A stretch of 7,212 nt of DNA from Streptomyces violaceus (GCA_000715635.1 KL569163.1:42030-49241), one strand, 5' to 3'. Counted from the stretch's first letter, positions 1 through 5,730 are shown. Program-made: numbers and translations. The notes: generated by a model not told the origin, from the sequence alone.

Positions 1-341
1 CCCCGCTGCAGTTGCGGCTGGACCGTCTGCCGGCCGCGGCGCCGGGTGCGGGCGGTGGTCTTGCCCGCGAGCTGGAAGAGGTAGCCCCGCTCGTCGTCGT
101 CCAGGTGGAGAACCCGGGCGAGGACGTCCAGCACGGGCGCCGATGCCTGCATACGGCCCTGTTCGAGGCGGGTGTAGTAGTCGGTGCTGATGCTGGCGAG
201 CTGGGCGACCTCCTCGCGGCGCAGCCCGGCCACCCGGCGGGGCCTGCCGCTCTCGGGCAGGCCGACCGTGCGGGGGCTCAGCTCCGAGCGGCGCTTCTTG
301 AGGAATTCTCCCAGCTCATTGAGGGGGACGTTGCCGGTCAT
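1..341 (-). CDS. XRE-family helix-turn-helix regulator, MmyB-like (partial, C-terminus off the window)
   Basis: The minus-strand reading from the ATG at 341-339 stays open to the window edge (113 complete codons). It starts MTGNVPLNELGEFLKKRR and contains the hallmark of actinobacterial XRE/MmyB regulators: a GLRREEVAQLA segment (residues about 39-49) leading into DYYTRLEQGR (about 54-63), which form the DNA-binding helix-turn-helix. LDVLARVLHLDDDERGYLFQLAG follows at about 71-93. In this family the HTH is followed by a roughly 170-residue MmyB ligand-binding domain; that part lies beyond position 1. The start is chosen because family members begin shortly before the LGEFL(K/R)xRR motif; the GGGAAG just before the ATG is too close to be a good ribosome site. 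The gene diverges from the alcohol dehydrogenase remnant and the SDR gene, and such regulators often control a divergent oxidoreductase, so local regulation of these genes is inferred. Family assignment is firm; ligand unknown. Confidence 0.9.
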   Translation of the reverse strand, partial: MTGNVPLNELGEFLKKRRSELSPRTVGLPESGRPRRVAGLRREEVAQLASISTDYYTRLEQGRMQASAPVLDVLARVLHLDDDERGYLFQLAGKTTARTRRRGRQTVQPQLQR

Positions 342-389
342 GCTTCCCAGAATGACACCGATCGCGCCCGGAGAAGGGGGGAGAAAACA

Positions 390-416
390 CTCCCAGGATG
401 TTCTTCTCCCAGGATG
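390..416. repeat. 11-bp direct repeat in the divergent XRE/oxidoreductase control region
   Basis: CTCCCAGGATG occurs twice, at 390-400 and 406-416, start-to-start distance 16 bp. It lies 49-75 bp upstream of the XRE start and before the oxidoreductase genes. The position suggests operator half-sites for the divergent regulator, but this rests on repeat and position only. No clear -10/-35 pair is recognised in 342-470. Confidence 0.4.
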
Positions 417-471
417 GATCTCTCCGCTTCTCGCGCGCGCCCTGCGGTGTGAGGCTCGACCGTGAGCAGCC

Positions 472-904
472 GTGCCCGACCCCGGCTGCGGCATGCAGAT
501 CCTCGCGGTAAGGAAAGTGGACCTGTGGCCCTACCGCGGCCTGGAGCCCGTCACCGAGCCCCGTCCGACGGGGCACGAGTACGTCGGCTTCGTCGAGGAG
601 GTGGGCAGCGAGGTCACCCACGTCAAGCCCGGCCAGTTCGTGGTCGGCTCCTTCGCCACCTCGGACAACACCTGCGCGAACTGAGGTCCGGGTCGACGGC
701 GAGGAGCTGTTCTTCTCCCACGTCGGCCTGCGCGGCGGCCCCGCCCCCGTACGCCGCCATCTGCCCGACCTGATCGACCGGGTCCTCTCCGGCAGGATCG
801 AGCCGGGCAAGGTCTTCGACCTCGACCTGCCCCTGGAACAGGTCGCCGAGGGGTACAGGGCGATGGACGAGCGCCGCGCCATCAAGGCCCTCCTCGAGCC
901 CTGA
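472..904 (+). pseudogene. Zinc-dependent alcohol dehydrogenase, internally deleted remnant
   Basis: Two pieces of one medium-chain zinc alcohol dehydrogenase lie in different frames. Piece 1 (472-684) reads VPDP, then an unfamiliar stretch, then DLWPYRGLEPVTEPRPTGHE and VGSFATSDNTCAN before a TGA. This is the N-terminal catalytic lobe up to the start of the structural-zinc cysteine cluster. Piece 2 (frame of 686, ending TGA 902-904) reads GEELFFSHVGLRGGPAPVRR, LPDLIDRVLSGRIEPGKVFD and AMDERRAIKALLEP, the normal C-terminus. About 140 residues remain of a usual 340-350. The Rossmann NAD(P) fold and three of the four structural-zinc cysteines are gone. The residues normally just before DLWPY (a catalytic zinc Cys in a C-G-S-D context) are replaced by AVRKV, and the N-terminal strand region between VPDP and there is too short. 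A working enzyme is very unlikely. It sits 27 bp upstream of the SDR gene, so the two were probably once co-transcribed. Confidence 0.85.
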
Positions 905-918
905 CCCGTACGCCCCAC

Positions 919-925
919 GAAAGGA
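919..925 (+). promoter_or_regulatory. Ribosome binding site of the SDR gene
   Basis: GAAAGGA lies 6 bases before the GTG at 932. It supports that GTG as the true start and shows that the SDR gene has its own translation signal, independent of the broken gene upstream. Confidence 0.75.
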
Positions 926-931
926 CTCATC

Positions 932-1597
932 GTGACCACCTTTGCCCTCATCGGAGCCGGCCCCGGCCTCGGACTCGCCACCGCCCGCCGCTTCGGAACC
1001 GCCGGCCACTCCGTGGCCCTCGTCTCCCGCGACGCCCGGAAGCTGGAGGAGCTGGCCGCCGAGCTGGCCCGCGACGGTATCCGGGCCCACGGCTTCGCCG
1101 CCGATGTCCTGGACCCCGCTTCCCTCACCACGGCTCTTCGGGAGGCCTCCGAAACGCTGGGTCCCATCGAGATCCTCCAGTACAGCCCCGTGCCCCGCGC
1201 CGACTTCATGAAGCCGGTCCTCGACACGAGCGCCGACGACCTCGAAGCGCCCCTGTCCTTCTCCGTCAAGGGACCCGTCACAGCCGTGAACGCCGTGCTG
1301 CCCGGCATGCGCGCCCTCGGCCGCGGCACCCTGCTGTTCGTCAACGGCGGCAGCGCGGTACGCCCCCACCCCGACCGGGCCGGTACCTCGGTCGCCTTCG
1401 CCGCGGAGAGCGCCTACGCCCGCATGCTGCACGAGGCGCTCGCCCCGGAGAACATCCACGCCGCCCAGCTGATCATCCCCGGAGCCATCCGGCCCGACGC
1501 CGAGCACAGCAGCCCCGAGGTCCTGGCCCGGCGCCTGTACGACCTCCACGCAGAGCGCGACGGCTTCCGGCACTACGCCGAGCCGCTGCCCGACTGA
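932..1597 (+). CDS. Atypical short-chain dehydrogenase/reductase (SDR) family oxidoreductase
   Basis: This 221-residue protein starts at GTG with a good ribosome site. The N-terminus MTTFALIGAGPGLGLATARR carries the SDR glycine motif GxxxGxG (G8, G12, G14), and VSRDARKL at 31-38 has an Arg after the second strand, which usually favours NADP(H). A56-A57-D58-V59 is the adenine-contacting segment. The later core is divergent: the NNAG position reads QYSP (83-86), and the catalytic Ser can be placed at S141 in FVNGGS. The usual YxxxK is not complete: Y162 is followed four residues on by Leu (SAYARMLHEAL), not Lys. At 221 residues it is somewhat short for a 250-residue classical SDR. The fold assignment is strong; activity is uncertain because the catalytic Lys is missing, although related actinobacterial proteins with the same ILQYSP and GGS signatures seem to form a family. 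Context (divergent XRE regulator, former alcohol dehydrogenase) fits a small redox or detoxification locus. Confidence 0.88.
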   Translation: MTTFALIGAGPGLGLATARRFGTAGHSVALVSRDARKLEELAAELARDGIRAHGFAADVLDPASLTTALREASETLGPIEILQYSPVPRADFMKPVLDTSADDLEAPLSFSVKGPVTAVNAVLPGMRALGRGTLLFVNGGSAVRPHPDRAGTSVAFAAESAYARMLHEALAPENIHAAQLIIPGAIRPDAEHSSPEVLARRLYDLHAERDGFRHYAEPLPD

Positions 1598-1598
1598 G

Positions 1599-1621
1599 CT
1601 GCCCCGCGCCGGTCGGGGCGG
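1599..1621 (+). terminator. Hairpin terminator after the SDR gene
   Basis: GCCCCG (1601-1606) and CGGGGC (1614-1619) pair across a 7-base loop. A G-T wobble (1600/1620) and one more C-G pair (1599/1621) extend the stem. It begins two bases after the SDR stop codon. There is no T-tract, which is common for high-GC actinobacterial terminators. Confidence 0.5.
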
Positions 1622-1656
1622 ACCCACCGGACGGCCAGGATGCTCGTGGTGTTCAG

Positions 1657-1735
1657 GATGGGGATGCCGCTCGGCGGCCCGGGCGATCGCCCCGGCAACG
1701 GGGATGCCGCCGACGGCCCGCGCGATCGCTCCGGC
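1657..1735. repeat. 39/40-bp imperfect tandem repeat
   Basis: Copy at 1697-1735 (39 bp) and copy at 1657-1696 (40 bp) are adjacent. Both carry GGGGATGCCG and a GCGATCG core near their ends and differ by a few substitutions and one inserted base. Read on the minus strand, 39 bp equals 13 codons, giving AGAIARAVGGIPV and then AGAIARA in the second copy before the extra base changes the frame. Confidence 0.65.
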
Positions 1736-1819
1736 GTCGTACCGGTCGGCCATGGCGTCCTCGGCCGGCGTCCCCGGCGAGCGTGTCGCCGGGAGAGAAG
1801 GGGCCCCGGCACCCTCCCC

Positions 1820-1860
1820 GGGCGGTCGTCCCCGGGCGGTCGTCCCGGGCGGTCGTCCCC
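1820..1860. repeat. Three tandem copies of a 13-14-bp unit
   Basis: GGGCGGTCGTCCC occurs at 1820-1832, 1834-1846 and 1847-1859. A single extra C follows copies one and three. It lies directly downstream of the stop codon (1873-1875) of the minus-strand membrane protein. Function unknown; candidates are slippage-derived DNA or a protein-binding array. Confidence 0.75.
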
Positions 1861-1872
1861 GCCGCGTGCCCG

Positions 1873-2550
1873 TCAGGGCAGGCAGGGACCACCGGTCGGC
1901 ATCGGCCGGAGAAGGGGCAGGACGAACGGACCGCGCCCGTGACGCGGGGGCGCCCTGCCCTCGTTCAGCCGCATCGGCAGCGCCGGCACCGGCGGAGCGG
2001 CACTCGCGCGCACCGTGACCCGCGGACCGTTGCCGTGGCGGCCGCTCAGCAGCGGCCACAGGAACAGCAGCAGACGTCGTACGACCGCCAGGAGCGTCCT
2101 GCTCTGCCACAGCAGCCGCTCGGTGAGGCCCAGCAGACGGGCCGCGAGCAGCAGCGTGACCGCCTGACCGGCCGACACCACCCCGGGCGACGGCCCGGCA
2201 ACCGCGTCGTGTTCGACCAGCCGGGCCAAGCCGCCGGCGGCGCCGCCCTGTTCCGCCACCGCCGCACACGCGCCGGGCAGGGAGTACGCGGCGTGGCAGG
2301 CCAGTTGCGCGGCGGCGAGCACGACCAGCACCTGGGTGTCCGTCAGCCTCCGCCGCGTCAGCACCGTCGCGCCCGGCACGGCCACCGCGGCCGTCCCGGC
2401 CACGATGATCCACCGAGGAGCGTGGCACTGCGCCGGCACGTGCCCGGCCAGCGGCAGCAGCACACACAGCACGGCGAGCACACCCGCCCTGAGCCCGCGC
2501 AACACGCCGGACGCCGGGGAGGCGAGTCCTCGCGGGCGGTGCGGTCGCAT
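1873..2550 (-). CDS. Polytopic membrane protein of unknown function
   Basis: This 225-residue reading starts MRPHRPRGLASPASGVLRGL and has a GAAGG about 10 bases before the ATG, an acceptable but not strong ribosome site. Four clear hydrophobic segments lie at about 21-40, 46-64, 72-92 and 122-145, and a fifth, shorter one at about 152-168. The C-terminal 55 residues are Pro/Arg-rich and probably cytoplasmic. Histidines and cysteines cluster near membrane ends: H37, C42-H43, C85-H86, C94 and H114. That would suit metal or haem ligands, but this is inference. The motif HAAYSLPGACA (86-96) and VEHDAVAGPSPGV (112-124) look like conserved blocks of an actinobacterial hypothetical membrane family, as far as I can recall; no function is known to me. 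Third codon positions follow the strong G/C pattern of a real gene. It is on the same strand as the sensor operon but separated from the regulator stop by 164 bp with a hairpin. Confidence 0.65.
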   Translation of the reverse strand: MRPHRPRGLASPASGVLRGLRAGVLAVLCVLLPLAGHVPAQCHAPRWIIVAGTAAVAVPGATVLTRRRLTDTQVLVVLAAAQLACHAAYSLPGACAAVAEQGGAAGGLARLVEHDAVAGPSPGVVSAGQAVTLLLAARLLGLTERLLWQSRTLLAVVRRLLLFLWPLLSGRHGNGPRVTVRASAAPPVPALPMRLNEGRAPPRHGRGPFVLPLLRPMPTGGPCLP

Positions 2551-2570
2551 CAGGTTCGGGCCTTCGGGAG

Positions 2571-2588
2571 CCGTCCGGGATCGGACGG
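2571..2588 (-). terminator. Perfect 7-bp hairpin between the response regulator and the membrane protein gene
   Basis: CCGTCCG (2571-2577), loop GGAT, CGGACGG (2582-2588). It lies about 130 bp beyond the stop of the response regulator and 20 bp before the start of the downstream membrane protein gene. It could end the sensor operon transcript or act in the leader of the membrane gene. There is no T-tract. Confidence 0.35.
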
Positions 2589-2592
2589 ACGG

Positions 2593-2639
2593 GTGGACAT
2601 CGGGCTGTGGACGTCAGGCTGGATGCGGACATCCGGCCT
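2593..2639. repeat. Three imperfect 14-15-bp repeats upstream of the membrane protein gene
   Basis: GTGGACATCGGGCT (2593-2606) is followed at once by GTGGACGTCAGGCT (2607-2620, 12 of 14 identical), then by GCGGACATCCGGCCT (2625-2639). Each carries a GGAC(A/G)TC core. The array lies in the 164-bp gap upstream of the minus-strand membrane protein start, where operator sites would be expected. No known regulator is recognised. Confidence 0.4.
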
Positions 2640-2714
2640 GCGAGGGTCGGGATTCCCCGCACGCCTCGGCAGCGTACCGGGCCACGGCTGACGCCCCTCT
2701 CGCGGTGCCCGCCG

Positions 2715-3317
2715 CTACAGCCAGTCGTGCTCCCGCGCGTAGCGCGCCGCTTCGTGCCGGGTCCGGGTCTGGGTCTTCTGCATGGCGTTCGAGAGGTAGT
2801 TGCGTACGGTGCCTTCCGCCAGGTGGAGACGGGCGGCGATGTCGGCGACGGAATAGCCGTCGCGCGTGACGCGCAGGACGTCGATCTCCCGGTCGGTGAG
2901 GGGGCAGTCGTCGACGACGGCGAGCGCGGAGACGTCCGGGTCGATCCAGCGCTTGCCGTCGTGCAGCATGTTGATGACCGACGTGATGTGTGCGGGTTCC
3001 GCCGACTTGCTGACGAAGCCCTGGACGCCCAGTTTCAGAGCCTTGCGGAGAACTCCGGGCCTGGCATGACGGGTCAGCATGAGGATCACCTGCTCCGGCC
3101 GGGCACGGCGGATCTCCGCGACAGCGCCCAGTCCGTCCACACCGGGCATCTCCAGATCGATGACGAGCACGTCGGGCTGGTGCAAGAGCGTGGCCCGTAC
3201 CGCCGATTCGCCGTCCTGCGCTTCGGCGAGCACGGTGATCTCGTCTTCGAGGCTCAGCAACGCCGCCAGCGCCTTGCGGAGCAGAGCCTCGTCGTCGGCG
3301 AGCACCACGGTGGTCAT
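2715..3317 (-). CDS. NarL/FixJ-family response regulator (LuxR-type HTH)
   Basis: The protein has 200 residues. The receiver domain (about 1-118) has the acidic pair D8-D9, phosphoacceptor D54 in VLVIDLEMPG, conserved T82 in LMLT and K104 in FVSKSAEP, so all key residues of a phosphorylation-competent receiver are present. The C-terminal LuxR-type HTH (about 136-200) reads LTDREIDVLRV, then VADIAARLHLAEGTVRNYLS, which contains the recognition helix. It is closest in layout to DesR-like regulators. The ATG at 3317 overlaps the sensor kinase stop by 4 bases (ATGA) and has a strong GGAGGA seven bases upstream inside the kinase gene, so translation is coupled. It is expected to be phosphorylated by the kinase encoded just upstream and to bind DNA as a dimer. 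The obvious target is the shared control region with the ABC transporter; this is inferred from arrangement. Confidence 0.95.
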   Translation of the reverse strand: MTTVVLADDEALLRKALAALLSLEDEITVLAEAQDGESAVRATLLHQPDVLVIDLEMPGVDGLGAVAEIRRARPEQVILMLTRHARPGVLRKALKLGVQGFVSKSAEPAHITSVINMLHDGKRWIDPDVSALAVVDDCPLTDREIDVLRVTRDGYSVADIAARLHLAEGTVRNYLSNAMQKTQTRTRHEAARYAREHDWL

Positions 3318-4426
3318 CGGTCAGTCCTCCCGTACGAAAACGCCGCGGCCGTGCGGAAGCGCCCGTCCGTCTGCTCCACCGTCAGCTCACCGCCGTGGTC
3401 GCCCACCCGCTCCCTGAGCGTGGACAGTCCGCTGAGCCCGGAAAGGGGAGCCGTCCCCGCGCCGTCGTTGACGATGGTGATGCCCGCCTCCGCGAGAGTG
3501 ATCCGCACCTGCGTGGCCTGCGCGTGGCGCAGGATGTTGGTCGTCGTCTCCCGCAGGACCTGGCCGAGCAGCTCGTTGACCCGCTCGTCGACGTCGGCCT
3601 CACGGTCGACCCGCACGCGGATGCCCGCGGCTTCGAAGAGGTTCTTCGCGTTCTCCAGCTCCACGGACAGATTGAGCCGCCGCTGTGCGTACGCCAGCTC
3701 CTTGGTCTGGGTGATGGTGTCGCCGACCAGGGCGCGCACCTCCCGCAGTTCCTCCTCCACCCGCCCGATGTCACTGCGCACCAGCTTCTCGGCCAGCGCG
3801 ATCTTCAGCTTCACCACGTGCAGTGTGTGGCCCTGGATATCGTGCAGATCACTGGCGAAGCGCACGCGTTCCCGGACGACGGCCAGCTCCGCTTCGCGTT
3901 CCCGTGACTGCTCCAGCTCCTCGACGAGGTCGTAGAAGACCTGCCCGGCGAACATACCGCCGGTCACCACGACCGTGACGCCTGCCGGGATGAGGACATA
4001 GAGGAGCAGGACCTCCGGCACATCCGCCGGTGCGACCAGCAGCCGGCCCGTGCCCACCGCGGCGACGAAGGCGATCAGCCCGACGGCGGCCACGATGCGG
4101 TGGCGCGGCAGCTTGGGCGCGTACAGGGGGCCCAGGACGGAGATGCCGTAGAACGCCGTATGGCCGCCCACGAACAGCACCCCGGCGAGCCACACCATCG
4201 CGGTGATGATCAGGCACGGGAGGACGACCCGCGAAATACCGCTCGCCGTCCACCGCGCGGAGGCGACCAGTGCCGCGGCCACGCCCAGGCTCAGGATGAC
4301 GGCGTCCCACCACGTCCGGGCATCGACCGCCACCAGCAGGGTTCCCACAGAGGCGTTCACCGCGACCATCGTGGTGACGTTCAGCCGGCGCAGCCGTTCC
4401 CGTGTTCCCTCACGGTCGTCGGACAT
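3314..4426 (-). CDS. DesK-like (HisKA_3) sensor histidine kinase
   Basis: The protein has 370 residues from the ATG at 4426, start MSDDREGTRERL. The longer open frame to 4543 only adds antisense of the gene before it, so this start is preferred; AAGGA lies four bases upstream. Residues about 16-164 contain some six hydrophobic segments and form the membrane sensor part with almost no extracytoplasmic domain, as in DesK-like thermosensor or envelope-stress kinases. A short coiled coil (about 165-188) leads to the HisKA_3 box RFASDLHDIQGHTLHVVKLK, with phosphoacceptor H195. The ATPase part has the N-box RETTTNILRHA (N297), the G1 box IVNDGAG (D321) and a G2-like GLSGLSTLRERVGDHGGEL. All residues for autophosphorylation appear present. 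Its start overlaps the preceding small gene by one base (TGATG) and its stop overlaps the regulator start by four. The signal is unknown; given the divergent exporter, a membrane-active or exported compound is a reasonable guess. Confidence 0.95.
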   Translation of the reverse strand: MSDDREGTRERLRRLNVTTMVAVNASVGTLLVAVDARTWWDAVILSLGVAAALVASARWTASGISRVVLPCLIITAMVWLAGVLFVGGHTAFYGISVLGPLYAPKLPRHRIVAAVGLIAFVAAVGTGRLLVAPADVPEVLLLYVLIPAGVTVVVTGGMFAGQVFYDLVEELEQSREREAELAVVRERVRFASDLHDIQGHTLHVVKLKIALAEKLVRSDIGRVEEELREVRALVGDTITQTKELAYAQRRLNLSVELENAKNLFEAAGIRVRVDREADVDERVNELLGQVLRETTTNILRHAQATQVRITLAEAGITIVNDGAGTAPLSGLSGLSTLRERVGDHGGELTVEQTDGRFRTAAAFSYGRTDR

Positions 4427-4680
4427 CAGGTCCTTCCCCGCGGCGGCCTCACCGCTGAGTCCCCACGCTGGGTCCGCATGCTGAGCAGCGGGATCGCCGA
4501 GGCACTCGCCACGGTCAGGGCCGCGGCCGTCCACATCAGCCACTGGTTGTTCCCGAGCCAGGACTCCATGTCGTCAGGGTAGAGACCGACGCCGAGGCGA
4601 TGGACGAGGAAAACCATGCAGACCAGGATGAAGACGGCCGTATTGGCCGTCAGCAGTATGCGCAGGGGTCTGGTGTCCAT
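4426..4680 (-). CDS. Small two-helix membrane protein, first gene of the sensor operon
   Basis: The protein has 84 residues, starting MDTRPLRILLTANTAVFI. There are two hydrophobic helices at about 8-28 and 47-67. The loop between them (VGLYPDDMESWLGNNQW) is acidic and Trp-rich. The tail is basic (about 69-84) and should be cytoplasmic, so both ends are inside and the loop outside. A GGAG eight bases before the ATG supports the start. Its TGA overlaps the kinase ATG by one base, so it is translationally coupled and almost certainly co-transcribed with the kinase and regulator. I do not recognise the family. The position suggests an accessory to the kinase (signal intake, stability or inhibition) rather than part of the transporter, but this is inference. 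Confidence 0.8.
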   Translation of the reverse strand: MDTRPLRILLTANTAVFILVCMVFLVHRLGVGLYPDDMESWLGNNQWLMWTAAALTVASASAIPLLSMRTQRGDSAVRPPRGRT

Positions 4681-4747
4681 GTACGGCGCTCCGGGGTCGA
4701 ACAGCAGAGTCTCCCCGCAGTGTTCTGGCTGCTCACGGGCGGCACCA

Positions 4748-4803
4748 GTGACACCGCGTCATGGGTTCCCCCCCCCGAAATGTCACGCCGCGACGGTGAC
4801 ACC
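4748..4803. promoter_or_regulatory. Candidate operator: repeated TGTCAC/GTGACA half-sites between divergent operons
   Basis: In the 165-bp gap between the sensor operon and the ABC operon, TGTCAC (4781-4786) and GTGACA (4796-4801) form a perfect inverted repeat with a 9-base spacer. A third half-site, GTGACA, lies at 4748-4753. The extended form GTGACACC is present at both 4748-4755 and 4796-4803, exactly 48 bp apart. NarL/LuxR-type regulators bind dimeric inverted repeats, so autoregulation and control of the exporter by the encoded regulator is a sensible inference. Clear -10/-35 boxes were not found for either operon. Confidence 0.5.
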
Positions 4804-4845
4804 ACGGCACTGCCGGACGAGCGTGACGACGGCTGAGATGGACGC

Positions 4846-5730
4846 ATGACCTCGACACCAGTCATCGACGTTGAACGCCTCAACCTCAGCTACGGCGACT
4901 TCCACGCCGTGAAGGACCTGACGTTCCAGGTGCGGAAAGGGGAGCTCTACGCGCTGCTCGGCACGAACGGGGCCGGTAAGACCTCGACCCTGGAGACCGT
5001 CGAAGGCCACCGAGCCGCCACCTCGGGCACCGTGCGGGTCTTCGGGCAGAGCCCCCGCGACCGGCGATCCGTGCGGCCCAGGATGGGCATCATGCTCCAG
5101 GAGAGCGGGTTCTCCCCGGACCTGACGGTGAAGGAATCCGTCCGGATGATCGGAACGCTCTCCCGGCGCAGGGACAGGGTCGAACGCGTCCTCGACGTCG
5201 TCGACCTCACGCACAAGGCCGGCACCAAGGTGTCCCAGCTCTCCGGCGGCGAGAAGCGGCGTCTGGACTTCGCCACGGCCGTGTACGGGAAGCCTGAGCT
5301 GATCTTCCTCGACGAGCCCACCACCGGCTTGGACATACAGTCCCGGGACGCCCTGTGGGACGCCGTGGACAAACTGCGCGAAGACGGATCCACCATCGTG
5401 CTCACCACGCACTACCTGGAGGAGGCCCAGGCGCGCGCCGATCGCGTCGGGCTCATGCACAAGGGCGCCTTCCACCAGGAAGGGACCGTCGCCGAGCTGA
5501 CGCGGACCCTGCCGGCCGTCATCCGCTTCTCCCTTCCGGCTGCCGCACCGGCGCTGCCGCTGCGGGCCGCGCGTGAGAGTGACGGACGGGTTCTCGTCGA
5601 GACCTTCGGCCTGCAGGAGACCCTCTACGCCCTGCTCGACTGGGCGCACGCCAACGGGCTGGAGCTGCGGGAACTCGAAGCCGGGCCGACCCGGCTCGAC
5701 GACGTCTTCCGCGCCATCGGCGACGACTAG
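4846..5730 (+). CDS. ABC transporter ATP-binding protein (ABC-2 export type)
   Basis: The protein has 294 residues. Walker A is GTNGAGKT (39-46, K45), the Q-loop Gln is Q85 in GIMLQESG, the signature is LSGGE (132-136), Walker B is LIFLDEP (152-158, catalytic E157), and the H-loop His is H189 in LTTHYLEEA. All ATPase motifs are intact. The C-terminal extension after about 220 ends LDDVFRAIGDD, the LxDVF ending common to DrrA/CcmA-like subunits of drug, lipid or peptide exporters. The ATG at 4846 has only a weak ribosome site (GGA three bases away); with a start this poor, a leaderless or short-leader message is possible. It is followed after 66 bp by the permease gene and diverges from the sensor operon. 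The complete half of an ABC-2 exporter acts at the inner face of the membrane; the substrate is not evident from sequence. Confidence 0.95.
   Translation: MTSTPVIDVERLNLSYGDFHAVKDLTFQVRKGELYALLGTNGAGKTSTLETVEGHRAATSGTVRVFGQSPRDRRSVRPRMGIMLQESGFSPDLTVKESVRMIGTLSRRRDRVERVLDVVDLTHKAGTKVSQLSGGEKRRLDFATAVYGKPELIFLDEPTTGLDIQSRDALWDAVDKLREDGSTIVLTTHYLEEAQARADRVGLMHKGAFHQEGTVAELTRTLPAVIRFSLPAAAPALPLRAARESDGRVLVETFGLQETLYALLDWAHANGLELRELEAGPTRLDDVFRAIGDD

Larger units (their letters stand above)
1573..1753 (-). pseudogene. Possible frameshifted small ORF containing the 13-residue repeat
   Basis: An ATG at 1753-1751 has GAGG five bases upstream on the minus strand and reads MADRYD followed by the repeat AGAIARAVGGIPV. 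In the second repeat copy one extra base shifts the frame. If that base is removed, the reading continues AGAIARAPSGIPI, matching the first copy, then LNTTSILAVRWVRPDRRG and a TAG at 1575-1573. The restored product would be about 59 residues. Without correction the frame stays open far into the antisense of the SDR gene, which is not believable. The family is not recognised. The end would overlap the 3' end of the SDR gene by 25 bp and span its terminator. Alternative: non-coding repeat DNA. Confidence 0.22.

Noticed and set aside
316..1344. A 342-codon minus-strand frame
   Set aside because: It is antisense to the SDR gene and the pseudogene, with Arg/Ser/Pro-rich composition typical of shadow frames.
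1820..1860. CRISPR-like array
   Set aside because: The units are contiguous, only 13-14 bp long, with no spacers and no cas gene.
623..2662. A 679-codon open frame on the minus strand
   Set aside because: It runs antisense through the SDR gene and the alcohol dehydrogenase remnant and lacks any recognisable domain; long empty frames are expected in very GC-rich DNA. Only its short part near 1657-1753 was considered separately.
2607..3935. A 442-codon plus-strand frame
   Set aside because: It is antisense to the kinase and regulator genes, both of which have full, convincing domain motifs.
4427..4543. Extension of the kinase start upstream to 4543
   Set aside because: The extra 39 residues lie entirely within the small membrane protein gene, have no family similarity, and the start at 4426 has a ribosome site and the TGATG overlap.
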